Below, one piece after another: positions 16,931 to 25,269 of a DNA stretch of 64,000 nt. The notes under the pieces are model-generated. The model was not told the origin of the DNA. It saw only the letters and a program-made list of their open reading frames with translations, and made no database searches. The stretch's first letter is position 1; each line of letters opens with the position of its first letter. Where the stretch lies: the NCBI GenBank assembly GCA_036479015.1, contig JAZGFB010000011.1, forward strand, positions 20,026 through 84,025, in the 5' to 3' direction. This stretch comes from NVTR01 sp036479015 (GTDB lineage Bacteria > Pseudomonadota > Alphaproteobacteria > Rhodobacterales > Rhodobacteraceae). A program made the translations under genes and the position numbers.

Positions 16931-17179
16931 TCAGCCGCCTGTCATGGGCGGAAAAAACGCAACTTCGCGGGCGTTGTTGATAGGTGCGTCAAAATCTGTC
17001 AGCTCTTGATCCACAGCGACCAAAAGCGCCGATTGATCAGCAAATGCCGCCCCATATCGCGCATCCCGCTCAACCAATTCAGCTATTAATTCCGATACCG
17101 TTGTTGCAGTGGTGTCCACGGTTTCCTTTGGCAGGCCAACTTTTTCTCGGACCCAGGCAAAGTACAGAACGTCAATCAT
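16931..17179 (-). CDS. moaD: molybdopterin synthase sulfur carrier subunit MoaD
   Basis: 82-residue ubiquitin-fold sulfur carrier that ends in the required Gly-Gly (FFPPMTGG), the site of thiocarboxylation. The N-terminal IDVLYFAWVREKVGLP is typical. The start ATG overlaps the stop of pgsA (ATGA), and moaE follows after 2 bp, so pgsA-moaD-moaE form one translationally coupled unit. Confidence 0.95.
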   Translation of the reverse strand: MIDVLYFAWVREKVGLPKETVDTTATTVSELIAELVERDARYGAAFADQSALLVAVDQELTDFDAPINNAREVAFFPPMTGG

Positions 17180-17841
17180 GGCTCATCTTTTAGAAATGGC
17201 AGTGACTTCAGCAAATAATCAATTCCAGTGACAAGCGTTAACCCAGCCGCCAACCACAACAGCCAGAACCCCGCCTGACCGGCCCAGATCCAACCATTGT
17301 ATTTCCACCAAAGCCCGTGCAGGTCTTCTTCCCGGCCCAATATGATATCTGCCACCATTTCACGGTTCATGCCAAAAATTGACATGCCGTAATAATGTTC
17401 AAGAACCCCATGCGCAAACAGGACAGCAATTGCCACCATCTGTACGGTGGTCTTCCATTTCGCCAGAACGGTAACCTTTAATGTCCCCGCCGTGTCGCCC
17501 AAAAACTCGCGCAAACCCGACACAAACACCTCGCGGAACAGTATTAACGTGGCCGGCAGTATCAGCCAGGACGACATGCTTGAATACCCAACAAGCACAA
17601 GCAACGCGATAACAACCATCGCCTTATCGGCAATGGGGTCCAGCATGGTGCCAAACTTGGTTTCCTGCTTCCAGGCCCGTGCCAAACGGCCATCCAGCCA
17701 ATCTGTAAGGGCCGCCATGACAAACAATACCAGCGCAAACCAATCGGCCCAGGGGCGGGTAAAGTATATGAATAATACCGCAACAGCTGGTGCTGCTAAC
17801 AGTCGCAATAGCGTCAATATATTTGGGAACGTCATTCTCAT
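17176..17841 (-). CDS. pgsA: CDP-diacylglycerol--glycerol-3-phosphate 3-phosphatidyltransferase
   Basis: Inner-membrane enzyme making phosphatidylglycerophosphate, the precursor of phosphatidylglycerol. 221 residues, about five membrane spans. The CDP-alcohol phosphatidyltransferase motif D-x2-D-G-x2-A-R-x8-G-x3-D-x3-D is intact (DWLDGRLARAWKQETKFGTMLD then PIAD). The first Met is followed by a second at codon 3; neither has a strong ribosome-binding site. uvrC lies 42 bp upstream on the same strand, an order common in proteobacteria. Confidence 0.95.
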   Translation of the reverse strand: MRMTFPNILTLLRLLAAPAVAVLFIYFTRPWADWFALVLFVMAALTDWLDGRLARAWKQETKFGTMLDPIADKAMVVIALLVLVGYSSMSSWLILPATLILFREVFVSGLREFLGDTAGTLKVTVLAKWKTTVQMVAIAVLFAHGVLEHYYGMSIFGMNREMVADIILGREEDLHGLWWKYNGWIWAGQAGFWLLWLAAGLTLVTGIDYLLKSLPFLKDEP

Positions 17842-17883
17842 AATGCTTGGTAGCCCGTTATATGGCGCGGGGAAAGGTCCGCG

Positions 17884-19737
17884 TCAGCCTTTATCGTGAA
17901 AATAATCGTGTACTATTTCCGCAATCCTTCCTGAAACCCCGTCAACAGCCTTAAGATCGGCCAACCCGGCACGCGACACGGCCTTGGCGCTTCCGAAATG
18001 GGCCAGCAGCGCCCGCTTTCGCACCGCACCGACGCCCGGCACATCATCAAGCGGCGACGCTGCGATCGCTTTGCTGCGTTTGGCCCGGTGCGTTCCAATG
18101 GCAAACCGGTGCGCCTCATCGCGCAGGCGCTGGACAAAATACAGCACAGGGTCATTGTGGCGCAGGGCAAACGGCTTGGCGCCGATGCGGTGAAATTCTT
18201 CTTTCCCGGCATCCCGGTCCACGCCCTTGGCAATGCCGATCATCGCTATGTCCTGCACCCCTTCATCGGCCATAATTTCGGCCACCGCCGAAACCTGCCC
18301 AGCGCCACCATCAATCAACAACAGATCTGGCCAGGTCTCGCCTTTGCGATCTGGGTCTTCCTTCAGCAACCTGCGAAACCGCCGCATCAGAACCTCTTTC
18401 ATCATGCCAAAATCATCGCCGGGGGTCAGGTCTTCACCCTTGATATTGAATTTGCGATACTGGCTTTTAACAAAGCCGTCAGGCCCGGCCACGATCATTG
18501 CACCCACCGCATGGGCCCCCTGAATATGCGAGTTGTCATAAACCTCTATGCGCTTGGGCGGCCCTTCCAGCCCAAAAGTAGCCGCCAACCCGGCCAGCAA
18601 TTTACCCTGGGTCGCGGTCTCCGACATTTTCCTGGCCAGACTCTCGCGGGCGTTTCGAACAGCCCCCGCCACCAGTTCAGACTTTTCACCGCGCAGGGGT
18701 ATCGCAATCGCAACATTCCTGCCGGCTTTTTGGCGCAGCGCCTCGCCCATCAGATCCGGGTCATCAATTTGATTGCTCAGCAAAACCAATCGCGGCGGCT
18801 CGCGTTTATCATAAAACTGGCCCATGAAGGCTTGCAATATTTCGGCCCCATCTGCACCAGAACCCGTGTTGGGGTAATAATCTCGGTTTCCCCAGTTCTG
18901 GTTGCCACGAATAAAGAAAACCTGCACGCAAGCCTGGCCACCCTCTAAATGCAAGCCAATGACATCCGCCTCGGCAACACCGCGCGGGTTGATGCCCTGG
19001 GATTGTTGCACCTGGGTCAGCGCCTTAATACGGTCCCTAAGCGCTGCGGCGCGCTCGAACTCTAACGCCACACTGGCCGCTTCCATTTCCACGGCAAGAT
19101 CAGACTGAATTTTGGTAGACTTGCCCTGCAAAAATCGTTCTGCATCTTCAACCAATTTTGAATAATCATCGCTGGTAATATGCCCGACACAGGGCCCCGA
19201 GCAGCGTTTTATTTGGTATAGCAGACAGGGCCGGGTGCGGGATTCCAGCACAGCATCGGTACAATTGCGCAGTAAGAAAACCCTCTGCAACTGGTTCAGC
19301 GTTCTGTTTACCGCCCCCGCATTGGCGAAGGGACCAAAGTAGTTTCCCTTTTCCCGTTTCGCCCCACGGTGCTTTTTGATCTGCGGAAACCCATGTGTTT
19401 TGGACACCAGTATATTGGGGAAACTTTTGTCATCGCGCAAAAGCACATTATAGCGTGGCTTTAGCTGTTTGATCAGATTTTGCTCAAGCAACAGCGCTTC
19501 TGTTTCGGTTTGGGTGGTCAGAAACATCATAGACGCTGTTTCTTTAATCATCCGATCAATGCGCGCCGAATGCCCTGACACCGAGGCATAGTTGGACACC
19601 CGGTTTTTCAGCCCACGGGCTTTGCCAACATAAAGAACGTCACCCTTGAGCCCAAGCATCCGGTACACCCCCGGTGAATTGTCCAGGGACGTTAAATAGG
19701 ACCGGATGCGATCATGGCCAGTTTCTGAAATAGGCAT
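17884..19737 (-). CDS. uvrC: excinuclease ABC subunit C
   Basis: Makes both incisions in nucleotide excision repair with UvrA and UvrB. 617 residues with all parts in order: GIY-YIG nuclease (SPGVYRMLGLKGDVLYVGKA), a Cys-containing linker (CLLYQIKRCSGPCVG), UVR helix, the RNase H-like nuclease (EVYDNSHIQGAHAVGAM, LLLIDGGAGQVSA) and a C-terminal double helix-hairpin-helix (LDDVPGVGAVRKRALLAHFG). The start is preceded by about 330 bp of AT-rich non-coding DNA, where its promoter must lie. I saw no GTTC-N7-GTTC LexA box there. Confidence 0.97.
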   Translation of the reverse strand: MPISETGHDRIRSYLTSLDNSPGVYRMLGLKGDVLYVGKARGLKNRVSNYASVSGHSARIDRMIKETASMMFLTTQTETEALLLEQNLIKQLKPRYNVLLRDDKSFPNILVSKTHGFPQIKKHRGAKREKGNYFGPFANAGAVNRTLNQLQRVFLLRNCTDAVLESRTRPCLLYQIKRCSGPCVGHITSDDYSKLVEDAERFLQGKSTKIQSDLAVEMEAASVALEFERAAALRDRIKALTQVQQSQGINPRGVAEADVIGLHLEGGQACVQVFFIRGNQNWGNRDYYPNTGSGADGAEILQAFMGQFYDKREPPRLVLLSNQIDDPDLMGEALRQKAGRNVAIAIPLRGEKSELVAGAVRNARESLARKMSETATQGKLLAGLAATFGLEGPPKRIEVYDNSHIQGAHAVGAMIVAGPDGFVKSQYRKFNIKGEDLTPGDDFGMMKEVLMRRFRRLLKEDPDRKGETWPDLLLIDGGAGQVSAVAEIMADEGVQDIAMIGIAKGVDRDAGKEEFHRIGAKPFALRHNDPVLYFVQRLRDEAHRFAIGTHRAKRSKAIAASPLDDVPGVGAVRKRALLAHFGSAKAVSRAGLADLKAVDGVSGRIAEIVHDYFHDKG

Positions 19738-20067
19738 TCGAATTATTTGCTACTTTCGGACTTAGCAACTTTGCTGATTCTTCACTTGGCTGCACCCTAT
19801 TGCCACCCAAGGCAAGTAAAAATCCATCCCCCAAACCTGTGGATAAACCTGGTGGTAACTTACAACATTAACCATATTTTTGTTTATTTTGGCGGGCTTC
19901 GTCACTTTGCCCAATAATTAGGCGCATATATAACCTCTTGCTTTTGCTTGATAATTATTTTCTATATTTGCAAATAGTTGAAATCATTACCAAAATATTA
20001 ATAATTTCAAGCCCGTATTTTCCCGGTGCACAACTTTAGCGGAAATGGCAAAAATATTTACGCCATG
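19738..20067. other. AT-rich intergenic region with one perfect DnaA box
   Basis: 330 bp with no gene. It contains TGTGGATAA (19838-19846), the reverse complement of the perfect DnaA box TTATCCACA. Rightward of it lies a strongly AT-rich stretch (about 19855-20030) with several AATAATT/TATTAAT words. It must hold the uvrC promoter. A single box is not enough to call a replication origin, and no partition or dnaA genes are adjacent. Confidence 0.5.
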
Positions 20068-20853
20068 TCACCCTTCAGAAATAATATCAGGCGTGCGCCA
20101 CCCCAGGTGCTGACCGCCATCAACCGTCAACAATTGCCCGGTAACGGCGTTCGCATCCAACAGGTAATTCAGGGCGGCTGTAATGTCGCCAGGGTTGGCG
20201 CCGCGCTGTAAAACAGTGTTGGCGCGCTGCTTGGAAAAATGCTCTTTTGTCTGACGGCTGCCAATCATCGTTGGCCCCGGTGCAATTGCGTTCACCCGTA
20301 TTTTCGGCGCAAGCGCCTGGGCTGTGGTTTGCGTCAAACCCCATAGCCCCCATTTCGCAAGCGTATAGGTCATAAATTCGGGCGTCAGTTTACGCACCCG
20401 TTGGTCAACCATGTTCACAATCAACCCACTGGCAATCGGCTCGCCAGCACTGTCTGTTATCGTGTCAGGAATTGCGCGCGCAAATGCCTGCGATAATATG
20501 AACGGCGCCCGCAGGTTTGACCCGATATGCCGATCCCACGATTCTGCTGTTGCGGTTTCTATGGTGTCATATTCAAAGATCGAGGCATTGTTGATCAACA
20601 CAGTTAGCGGCCCACCCAGGGCGCTTGCCGCCCGCTCCACCAGTGTTTCCGCCTCAGCCGTGACCAACAGGTCCGCCTGGATCGCCGCCGCTTGCTGGCC
20701 AAGTGCGTTAATTTCCTTAACAACCCCAAGCGCTTCTGTTTTGGAACTGGCATAATGCACCACAACATCAAAGCCCCGTTTCGCCAGGCCAAGTGCCATA
20801 GCCTTGCCAAGCCGCCTGCCTGCCCCGGTCACCAATGCGCGCGATGTATTCAA
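20068..20853 (-). CDS. SDR oxidoreductase, pteridine reductase-like
   Basis: 261-residue short-chain dehydrogenase with the NADPH motif TGAGRRLGKAMALGLA (the R after TGxxx is typical of pteridine reductases), LINNASIFEYDT, and the catalytic YTLAK. The usual catalytic Ser is replaced by Asp (NMVDQRVRK), giving the Asp-Tyr-Lys triad known from PTR1/FolM enzymes that reduce dihydropterins. Inferred role: reduction of dihydromonapterin or dihydrofolate-like pterins. The TTG start at 20851-20853 is supported by AGGAG seven bases upstream. It follows the Ca2+/Na+ exchanger gene after 13 bp in the same direction. Confidence 0.85.
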   Translation of the reverse strand: MNTSRALVTGAGRRLGKAMALGLAKRGFDVVVHYASSKTEALGVVKEINALGQQAAAIQADLLVTAEAETLVERAASALGGPLTVLINNASIFEYDTIETATAESWDRHIGSNLRAPFILSQAFARAIPDTITDSAGEPIASGLIVNMVDQRVRKLTPEFMTYTLAKWGLWGLTQTTAQALAPKIRVNAIAPGPTMIGSRQTKEHFSKQRANTVLQRGANPGDITAALNYLLDANAVTGQLLTVDGGQHLGWRTPDIISEG

Positions 20854-20866
20854 CTGAAAACTCCTA

Positions 20867-21817
20867 TTAGGTTAACAGGCATGCCACATATGTTACGTAG
20901 AGCGCTGTAAATACAAACCCCCAAATTCGTGAAATTTCGATCCGAAACATCACAAATGGCACCAATGCCAGCGATGCCGCTGCCATCAACCAAAGATCAA
21001 ACTCCAAAACACGTTCTGAAATTGGGATCTCGCCAAAAAAGGTCGCCGTGCCAACGATGGCCAGCAGGTTGGCCATGTTTGAGCCCACAACATTGCCAAG
21101 CGCCACATCCACCTGCCGGCGAAGTGCCGCAGAAATTGTTGTCGCAAGCTCGGGCAAAGATGTCCCAACGGCGATCAACGTTAGGCCGATGATGGTTTCG
21201 CTCATGCCATAGGATCGCGCAATACTGGTGGCGCTCCCAACCAGAATATCAGCCCCCAGCGGCAGCCCAATAATTCCCAAACCCAAGTAAGACACAATTT
21301 TCAACCAGGACGCGCAGGGTTCTGCCCCGTCAATATCGTCGGCGGCCTGCTCCATAGTCTTGTCAAAATTCATCGCAGTGCGCGCCGATACAATCGCAAA
21401 GACCATGAACAAAATATACAAGCCAAGCAGAACAATCCCGTGCCCCCAGTTCAGCGGCGCAAAAAATGTCAAACCAACGAATAACGCCGTTCCCAGCAGC
21501 ATCTGAACATAGCTGCTTCGCAGGTTTTTTCCTGGTCGGCCCAGGCCAAATATCAGTGCCGGAACCCCCAGCACCAACAGAACGTTTGCTGTGTTGGACC
21601 CAACCACATTACCAACGGCAATTCCCGGGGCCCCCGCCATCACCGCGTCAATTGAAATCAACAGCTCGGGCGCCGACGTGCCTATGGCCACGATTGTTAA
21701 GCTGACGATCAGGGCTGGAATACCCAGCCGAAGGCTTAGGTTTACCGCGCCGCGCACCAACAGATCACCTGCCAGTACCAAAATGACCAGCCCAAGAAGT
21801 GCCAGGAAAATATCCAT
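20867..21817 (-). CDS. calcium/sodium antiporter (CaCA family, YrbG-like)
   Basis: 316-residue integral membrane exchanger. The two inverted alpha repeats that form the ion path are clear: GTSAPELLISIDAV...GNVVGSNTANVLLVLG in the first half and VGTSLPELATTISAAL...GNVVGSNMANLLAIVG in the second. About ten membrane spans. Direction and ion specificity are inferred from the family. The start is 3 bp after the stop of a 54-codon gene, with AGGGAAA as ribosome-binding site inside that gene's end. It is part of an S49 peptidase - small protein - exchanger operon. Confidence 0.93.
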   Translation of the reverse strand: MDIFLALLGLVILVLAGDLLVRGAVNLSLRLGIPALIVSLTIVAIGTSAPELLISIDAVMAGAPGIAVGNVVGSNTANVLLVLGVPALIFGLGRPGKNLRSSYVQMLLGTALFVGLTFFAPLNWGHGIVLLGLYILFMVFAIVSARTAMNFDKTMEQAADDIDGAEPCASWLKIVSYLGLGIIGLPLGADILVGSATSIARSYGMSETIIGLTLIAVGTSLPELATTISAALRRQVDVALGNVVGSNMANLLAIVGTATFFGEIPISERVLEFDLWLMAAASLALVPFVMFRIEISRIWGFVFTALYVTYVACLLT

Positions 21818-21820
21818 TTG

Positions 21821-21985
21821 TTAGTGTTTCCCTACACTGCAGTCGCATTTACGTTTTGAAAACCGGTACCGGCCACAACGCGTGCATTTTGCTGCCTGCA
21901 ACCGTTTTTGCCCCGGAAATCTTAATTTTCCAAACATGCCCATCACCAAAATCGCGATCAGAAAAAGAGATACAGCTTTGGTCAC
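21821..21985 (-). CDS. 54-residue membrane protein with C-terminal zinc ribbon
   Basis: Short gene reading from GTG 21983-21985. It has one hydrophobic span (VSLFLIAILVMGMFG), a basic stretch (KLRFPGQKRLQAAK), then a compact Cys pattern CTRCGRYRFSKRKCDC (C-x2-C-x10-C-x-C) that looks like a zinc ribbon. It fills almost exactly the gap between the S49 peptidase stop (3 bp) and the exchanger start (3 bp). That spacing, the stop position and the conserved-looking composition argue it is translated. I recall similar short proteins at this spot in other Rhodobacterales but cannot check this here. Function unknown; an accessory to the peptidase or exchanger is possible. Confidence 0.72.
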   Translation of the reverse strand: MTKAVSLFLIAILVMGMFGKLRFPGQKRLQAAKCTRCGRYRFSKRKCDCSVGKH

Positions 21986-21988
21986 GGA

Positions 21989-22789
21989 CTACAGCCCAAA
22001 CCGGGCAAAATGGGCTTTTTCTTCAAGCCCCATCAAAGCATCACCAAAAATCTGCACACCAAGCCGCGACATGAACCGACGCTTAATCCCGTATGGTACC
22101 AGTTTTACATCATCGCCAAAGTATTCTTTCATTTTTGGCACCAAATGTCCGACCCCGTCAGCCAGCCCCAGCTCAACACCTTTTTGGCCCAGCCAAAAAT
22201 CACCGGTGAAAATTGACTTATCTGCCGACAACCTGTCGCCGCGACGGCTTTTGATCTGCGCAATGAACGTTTTATGCATGTCATCAAGCAGCGTTATTAA
22301 CCGCTTAACATCCGCGGCTTTTTCTGGCTGGAAAGGATCAAGCATGCTTTTAGACTTACCAGCCGTGTGCACGCGCCGTTCAACCCCGTGGCGGCCTAAA
22401 AGTTCGTGAAAGCCAAAGTTAGAAGAAATCACACCGATAGAGCCAACGATAGAACTGGGATCAACCCATATTTCATCCGCCGCAGACGCCAGCCAATAGC
22501 CCCCCGATGCCGCCACATCTTCAACAAACGCGTAGACCGGAATGTTCTTTTCAGTGGCAAGCCTGCGAATGCGTTCAGAAATCAGCGACGATTGTACAGG
22601 TGAGCCACCGGGCGAATTGATCAGCAGGGCAACCGCTGCCGGTTTTTTGCGTTTAAACGCCCGCTCAAGGACGGACGCCAAGGCCGCGTCATTCAGGGAT
22701 GCGCCACGCCCACCCGACGCAATCACCCCGTTCAGCCGCACAACCGATACGGTTCGCGGTGATTTTACAAATGGTATCCATCTTTTCAT
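21989..22789 (-). CDS. S49 family peptidase (SppA/SohB-like)
   Basis: Signal-peptide-peptidase-fold serine protease, about 266 residues and one domain, so the short SohB/SppA-36K type. Motifs: VVRLNGVIASGG, LLINSPGGSPVQSS (oxyanion loop), DVAASGGYWLASAAD with the nucleophile Ser, and AGKSKSMLDPF with the catalytic Lys. It lacks an obvious membrane anchor, which is unusual for SppA but seen in alphaproteobacterial members. ATG 22789 begins at the conserved MKRWIPF. A GTG at 22807 with AGGA seven bases upstream is a credible alternative that adds six residues. First gene of the peptidase - small protein - exchanger unit. Confidence 0.92.
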   Translation of the reverse strand: MKRWIPFVKSPRTVSVVRLNGVIASGGRGASLNDAALASVLERAFKRKKPAAVALLINSPGGSPVQSSLISERIRRLATEKNIPVYAFVEDVAASGGYWLASAADEIWVDPSSIVGSIGVISSNFGFHELLGRHGVERRVHTAGKSKSMLDPFQPEKAADVKRLITLLDDMHKTFIAQIKSRRGDRLSADKSIFTGDFWLGQKGVELGLADGVGHLVPKMKEYFGDDVKLVPYGIKRRFMSRLGVQIFGDALMGLEEKAHFARFGL

Positions 22790-22962
22790 AGCACCGATGT
22801 AGGCCACCCAATGGTCCTGAACAAGATTGAACTGGGCACTTCCTTGCCCAAGCGGTGCTAAAGTGTGAAAGCGCCACAGATTGCGCTTTCAAAAGACGCA
22901 TTTATGACAAATTCCATCTGCATGTTTGGGCAACTCTTTCTATCTGCTCGATAAGGGGTGCT

Positions 22963-23613
22963 ATGTTTGTTTTTCGTATAAAATCGGCCGTATTGCTGCT
23001 CGTAATCGCCACTGCAACGCTTTTTCCCTCGCTGTCGGCGGCTCAAAATTGCGCGCGCAGCGGTGTGCCCGCAAACGCAGCAAGCGTTGTTCCAACGCGC
23101 AACCCCGATCAAACCCTGTTTAATCATACAGTTCTGGCAGAGGTTAACTTTGAAAGATGTCGCGCGGGTTTAGCCCCGCTGAAACTTGCCGGTGGCCTGA
23201 TAACCGTCGCGGGCAACCATGCCAGTTGGATGGCAAAACGTGGCGCCCTTAGCCACAAATCTACAGTCCGGGGACAATCATCCGTTCAGGAACGCGTGCT
23301 TGCGTCCGGGCTTAATGCGCGCCGGGGCTCCGAAAACATCGGCAACCTGCCACGCTACCAATTCAGCGGCAATCGCAGAATTAATGTAAACAGCATGTCC
23401 CAATGCGATTTCACCACTACTTCTGGTCGGCAAATCGCCCCGCACAGCTATGAAACCCTGGCGACACAGATCGTTGGAATGTGGATGAATTCGTCTAACC
23501 ACCGCCGAAATGTGCTGGATAGGAATGTAAGCTCAGTTGGAACAGCATTGCGCTTTGACAAAAAAGGCTCACATTGCGGCCAATTCTTCTTGTCGCAAAA
23601 TTTTGCTGGCTAA
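22963..23613 (+). CDS. secreted CAP-domain (SCP/PR-1) protein
   Basis: 216 residues. A signal peptide (KSAVLLLVIATATLFPSLSAAQ) is followed by a CAP domain. Family positions are visible: LAEVNFERCRAGLAPL, NHASWMAKRGALSHKS (His), GSENIG (Glu) and MWMNSSNHRRNVLDR (second His). Four further Cys could pair after export. Bacterial CAP proteins are secreted or periplasmic and their activity is mostly unknown. ATG 22963 has AAGGGG five bases before it. Divergent from the S49 peptidase gene. Confidence 0.88.
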   Translation: MFVFRIKSAVLLLVIATATLFPSLSAAQNCARSGVPANAASVVPTRNPDQTLFNHTVLAEVNFERCRAGLAPLKLAGGLITVAGNHASWMAKRGALSHKSTVRGQSSVQERVLASGLNARRGSENIGNLPRYQFSGNRRINVNSMSQCDFTTTSGRQIAPHSYETLATQIVGMWMNSSNHRRNVLDRNVSSVGTALRFDKKGSHCGQFFLSQNFAG

Positions 23614-23689
23614 ACAAGCGATTCAATCAATATAATCACAATTGTCTGTAAAAAGGCCTGCCAGCCTTTACCAAATCCAGGGGATTGAT

Positions 23690-24775
23690 GTGTATAGTAT
23701 TTACCGTAATTGGTGCCGTCGCTTGTTTTTTGCGGCTTGGGCAATAGCTTTTTCACTAATGGCCGGTCCGGTGACCGCCCTTAGTATGATCGTTTTAATA
23801 CCCGAAGGCAATCCTAAAGGGTTGGCAATTCCTTATATTTCCGGTCGCTTAGGGCCAGTATCCCCCACCACCGCGCCACCAACTGGTACCGTTTTCCCCG
23901 ATGATTTTTGCCTGCCCGGTAAGTTTGAAGACTGCGGTGAGCATTTGCGCGACGCCGGGGATTTTTCACCATCCCCCCAAAACACATCAATCTTTGACGA
24001 AGGCCCGGTATTTGTCGGCCGTGAAAACCCTGCCTTTAGCCGCTCCGAGCTTCGCTTTTGGGCCAATGGGCAATCGCGCCAAACCGAAATGTCCGCGGCA
24101 TCTGAATCCATAAACACCACGTCAACATCCATTGGTGGTGATCGCCGTTTTGGCAGCACCTTTATTTTAGGGGCGATGGCGCTCAGGGAAAACACGACAA
24201 CAACATTCGCGCTGCCCGGCTCAACCGAAACAGCAACGGGCACAAAATACGGGCCGTATTTCGCCCTTAGACTGTCTGACACCTGGGTACTGGATGGCCG
24301 CTATCTTGTTGGGCGCTCTTCGCATCAGGTTAACACTGGCGGCTTTGCGACCGGGCAATTTAACAGCCAGGGCGGGTTTGGCGCATTACGGGTATCTGCA
24401 GCGCTGGATCGCGGGAATTGGCGTATTCACCCGTCATTGGAATTATCGCAAGAATTTCAAAACAGCGATGCTTACACAGACACATTTGCCGGCGCAGTCG
24501 CGGCCAGCTCTGAATCAAATGGTTTTATCACAGGGGCGGTGTTGGCGTATTACAGCGGCCTGGGCGCTGGAAATGGCAATTTGCTTCCCTATGCGGGACT
24601 TGAACTCAGCCAATCCCTTGACGGTGGCGGCACCCCATTTGGGGCCGTTCGTGCCGGTATGGCCATCACCATGGGCAATGGCGCGGTGTTGAATTTTGAC
24701 TATGCTTATGGTGCCATTGGCCTTGCCAACATCAACGATCAGTTGCTTTCAATTCGGCTGGAAATTCCGTTCTAG
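23690..24775 (+). CDS. outer-membrane beta-barrel protein (autotransporter-like)
   Basis: About 361 residues: N-terminal signal-like hydrophobic segment (LFFAAWAIAFSLMAGPVTALS), a short Pro/Thr-rich secreted part with two Cys pairs, then from residue ~125 alternating strands such as YGPYFALRLSDTWVLDGRYL. It ends in LLSIRLEIPF, whose terminal Phe is the outer-membrane assembly signal. This resembles an autotransporter-type barrel without a long passenger. GTG 23690 has AGGGG seven bases upstream and is preferred to TTG 23642. Function unknown. It may be co-transcribed with the CAP gene 76 bp before it. Confidence 0.72.
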   Translation: MYSIYRNWCRRLFFAAWAIAFSLMAGPVTALSMIVLIPEGNPKGLAIPYISGRLGPVSPTTAPPTGTVFPDDFCLPGKFEDCGEHLRDAGDFSPSPQNTSIFDEGPVFVGRENPAFSRSELRFWANGQSRQTEMSAASESINTTSTSIGGDRRFGSTFILGAMALRENTTTTFALPGSTETATGTKYGPYFALRLSDTWVLDGRYLVGRSSHQVNTGGFATGQFNSQGGFGALRVSAALDRGNWRIHPSLELSQEFQNSDAYTDTFAGAVAASSESNGFITGAVLAYYSGLGAGNGNLLPYAGLELSQSLDGGGTPFGAVRAGMAITMGNGAVLNFDYAYGAIGLANINDQLLSIRLEIPF

Positions 24776-24807
24776 GGACCGGCCATTGTCCAAAAGCATT
24801 TCTTGAA

Positions 24808-24845
24808 CCCAAGGCAATTCTAACCCATGTTTAGAATGTCTTGGG
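24808..24845. terminator. inverted repeat between convergent genes
   Basis: Imperfect 15-16-bp inverted repeat (CCCAAGGCAATTCTAA against TTAGAATGTCTTGGG, 7-base loop) spanning the end of the leftward gene and the intergenic DNA after the barrel protein gene. Position between two convergent stops suggests a bidirectional terminator, but neither side carries a clear T run. Confidence 0.35.
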
Positions 24846-25269
24846 CATTCACAACGACGGCTATATCCCAAAACTGCTTAAGCTCTTCTTCACAGATCGC
24901 TTGCTGCGCCGGTGTCGCCCCTGCCAATCTTTCCACCCGAAACCCATACTGCTCAAACCCACTGATTGGGATGCTGGATAGGATTACCGGCGTAATCCCG
25001 CGTTCAATTGCCATTGCGACCAATTGGGTCGCTATTTGAACCGCATTGCCCATTGGCTCTGTGACCTTAACACCAATTGCCACACGCTCTGATGCCGATT
25101 GTTTCCACAACGCCTTTGACGGCAATATCCATGGCTTTGCCATCTGGTTGTCCGGGCATCCACCCGCCGCCGGTTTTCCCGCCAAATCGTCGAACAACAC
25201 ATCATCTATTTCAGCAGGTGCACCCGCAACAATTCTTGCTGAAATCTCAAACCAAGCCTCAACGGTCAT
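24820..25269 (-). CDS. hypothetical protein of the glycosyltransferase operon
   Basis: 149 residues, no signal peptide or membrane span. It begins TVEAWFEISARIVAGAPAEID and has a central IGVKVTEPMGNAVQIATQL and a C-terminal FWDIAVVVNAQDILNMG. I do not recognise the family. Its start overlaps the stop of the large glycosyltransferase gene by four bases (ATGA), so it is the third gene of a coupled three-gene unit. Shared function with sugar transfer is therefore likely but unproven. Confidence 0.65.
   Translation of the reverse strand: MTVEAWFEISARIVAGAPAEIDDVLFDDLAGKPAAGGCPDNQMAKPWILPSKALWKQSASERVAIGVKVTEPMGNAVQIATQLVAMAIERGITPVILSSIPISGFEQYGFRVERLAGATPAQQAICEEELKQFWDIAVVVNAQDILNMG

Noticed and set aside
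19738..20067. Chromosomal origin of replication
   Set aside because: Only one DnaA box and no dnaA, hemE or partition genes around it; reported only as an observation.
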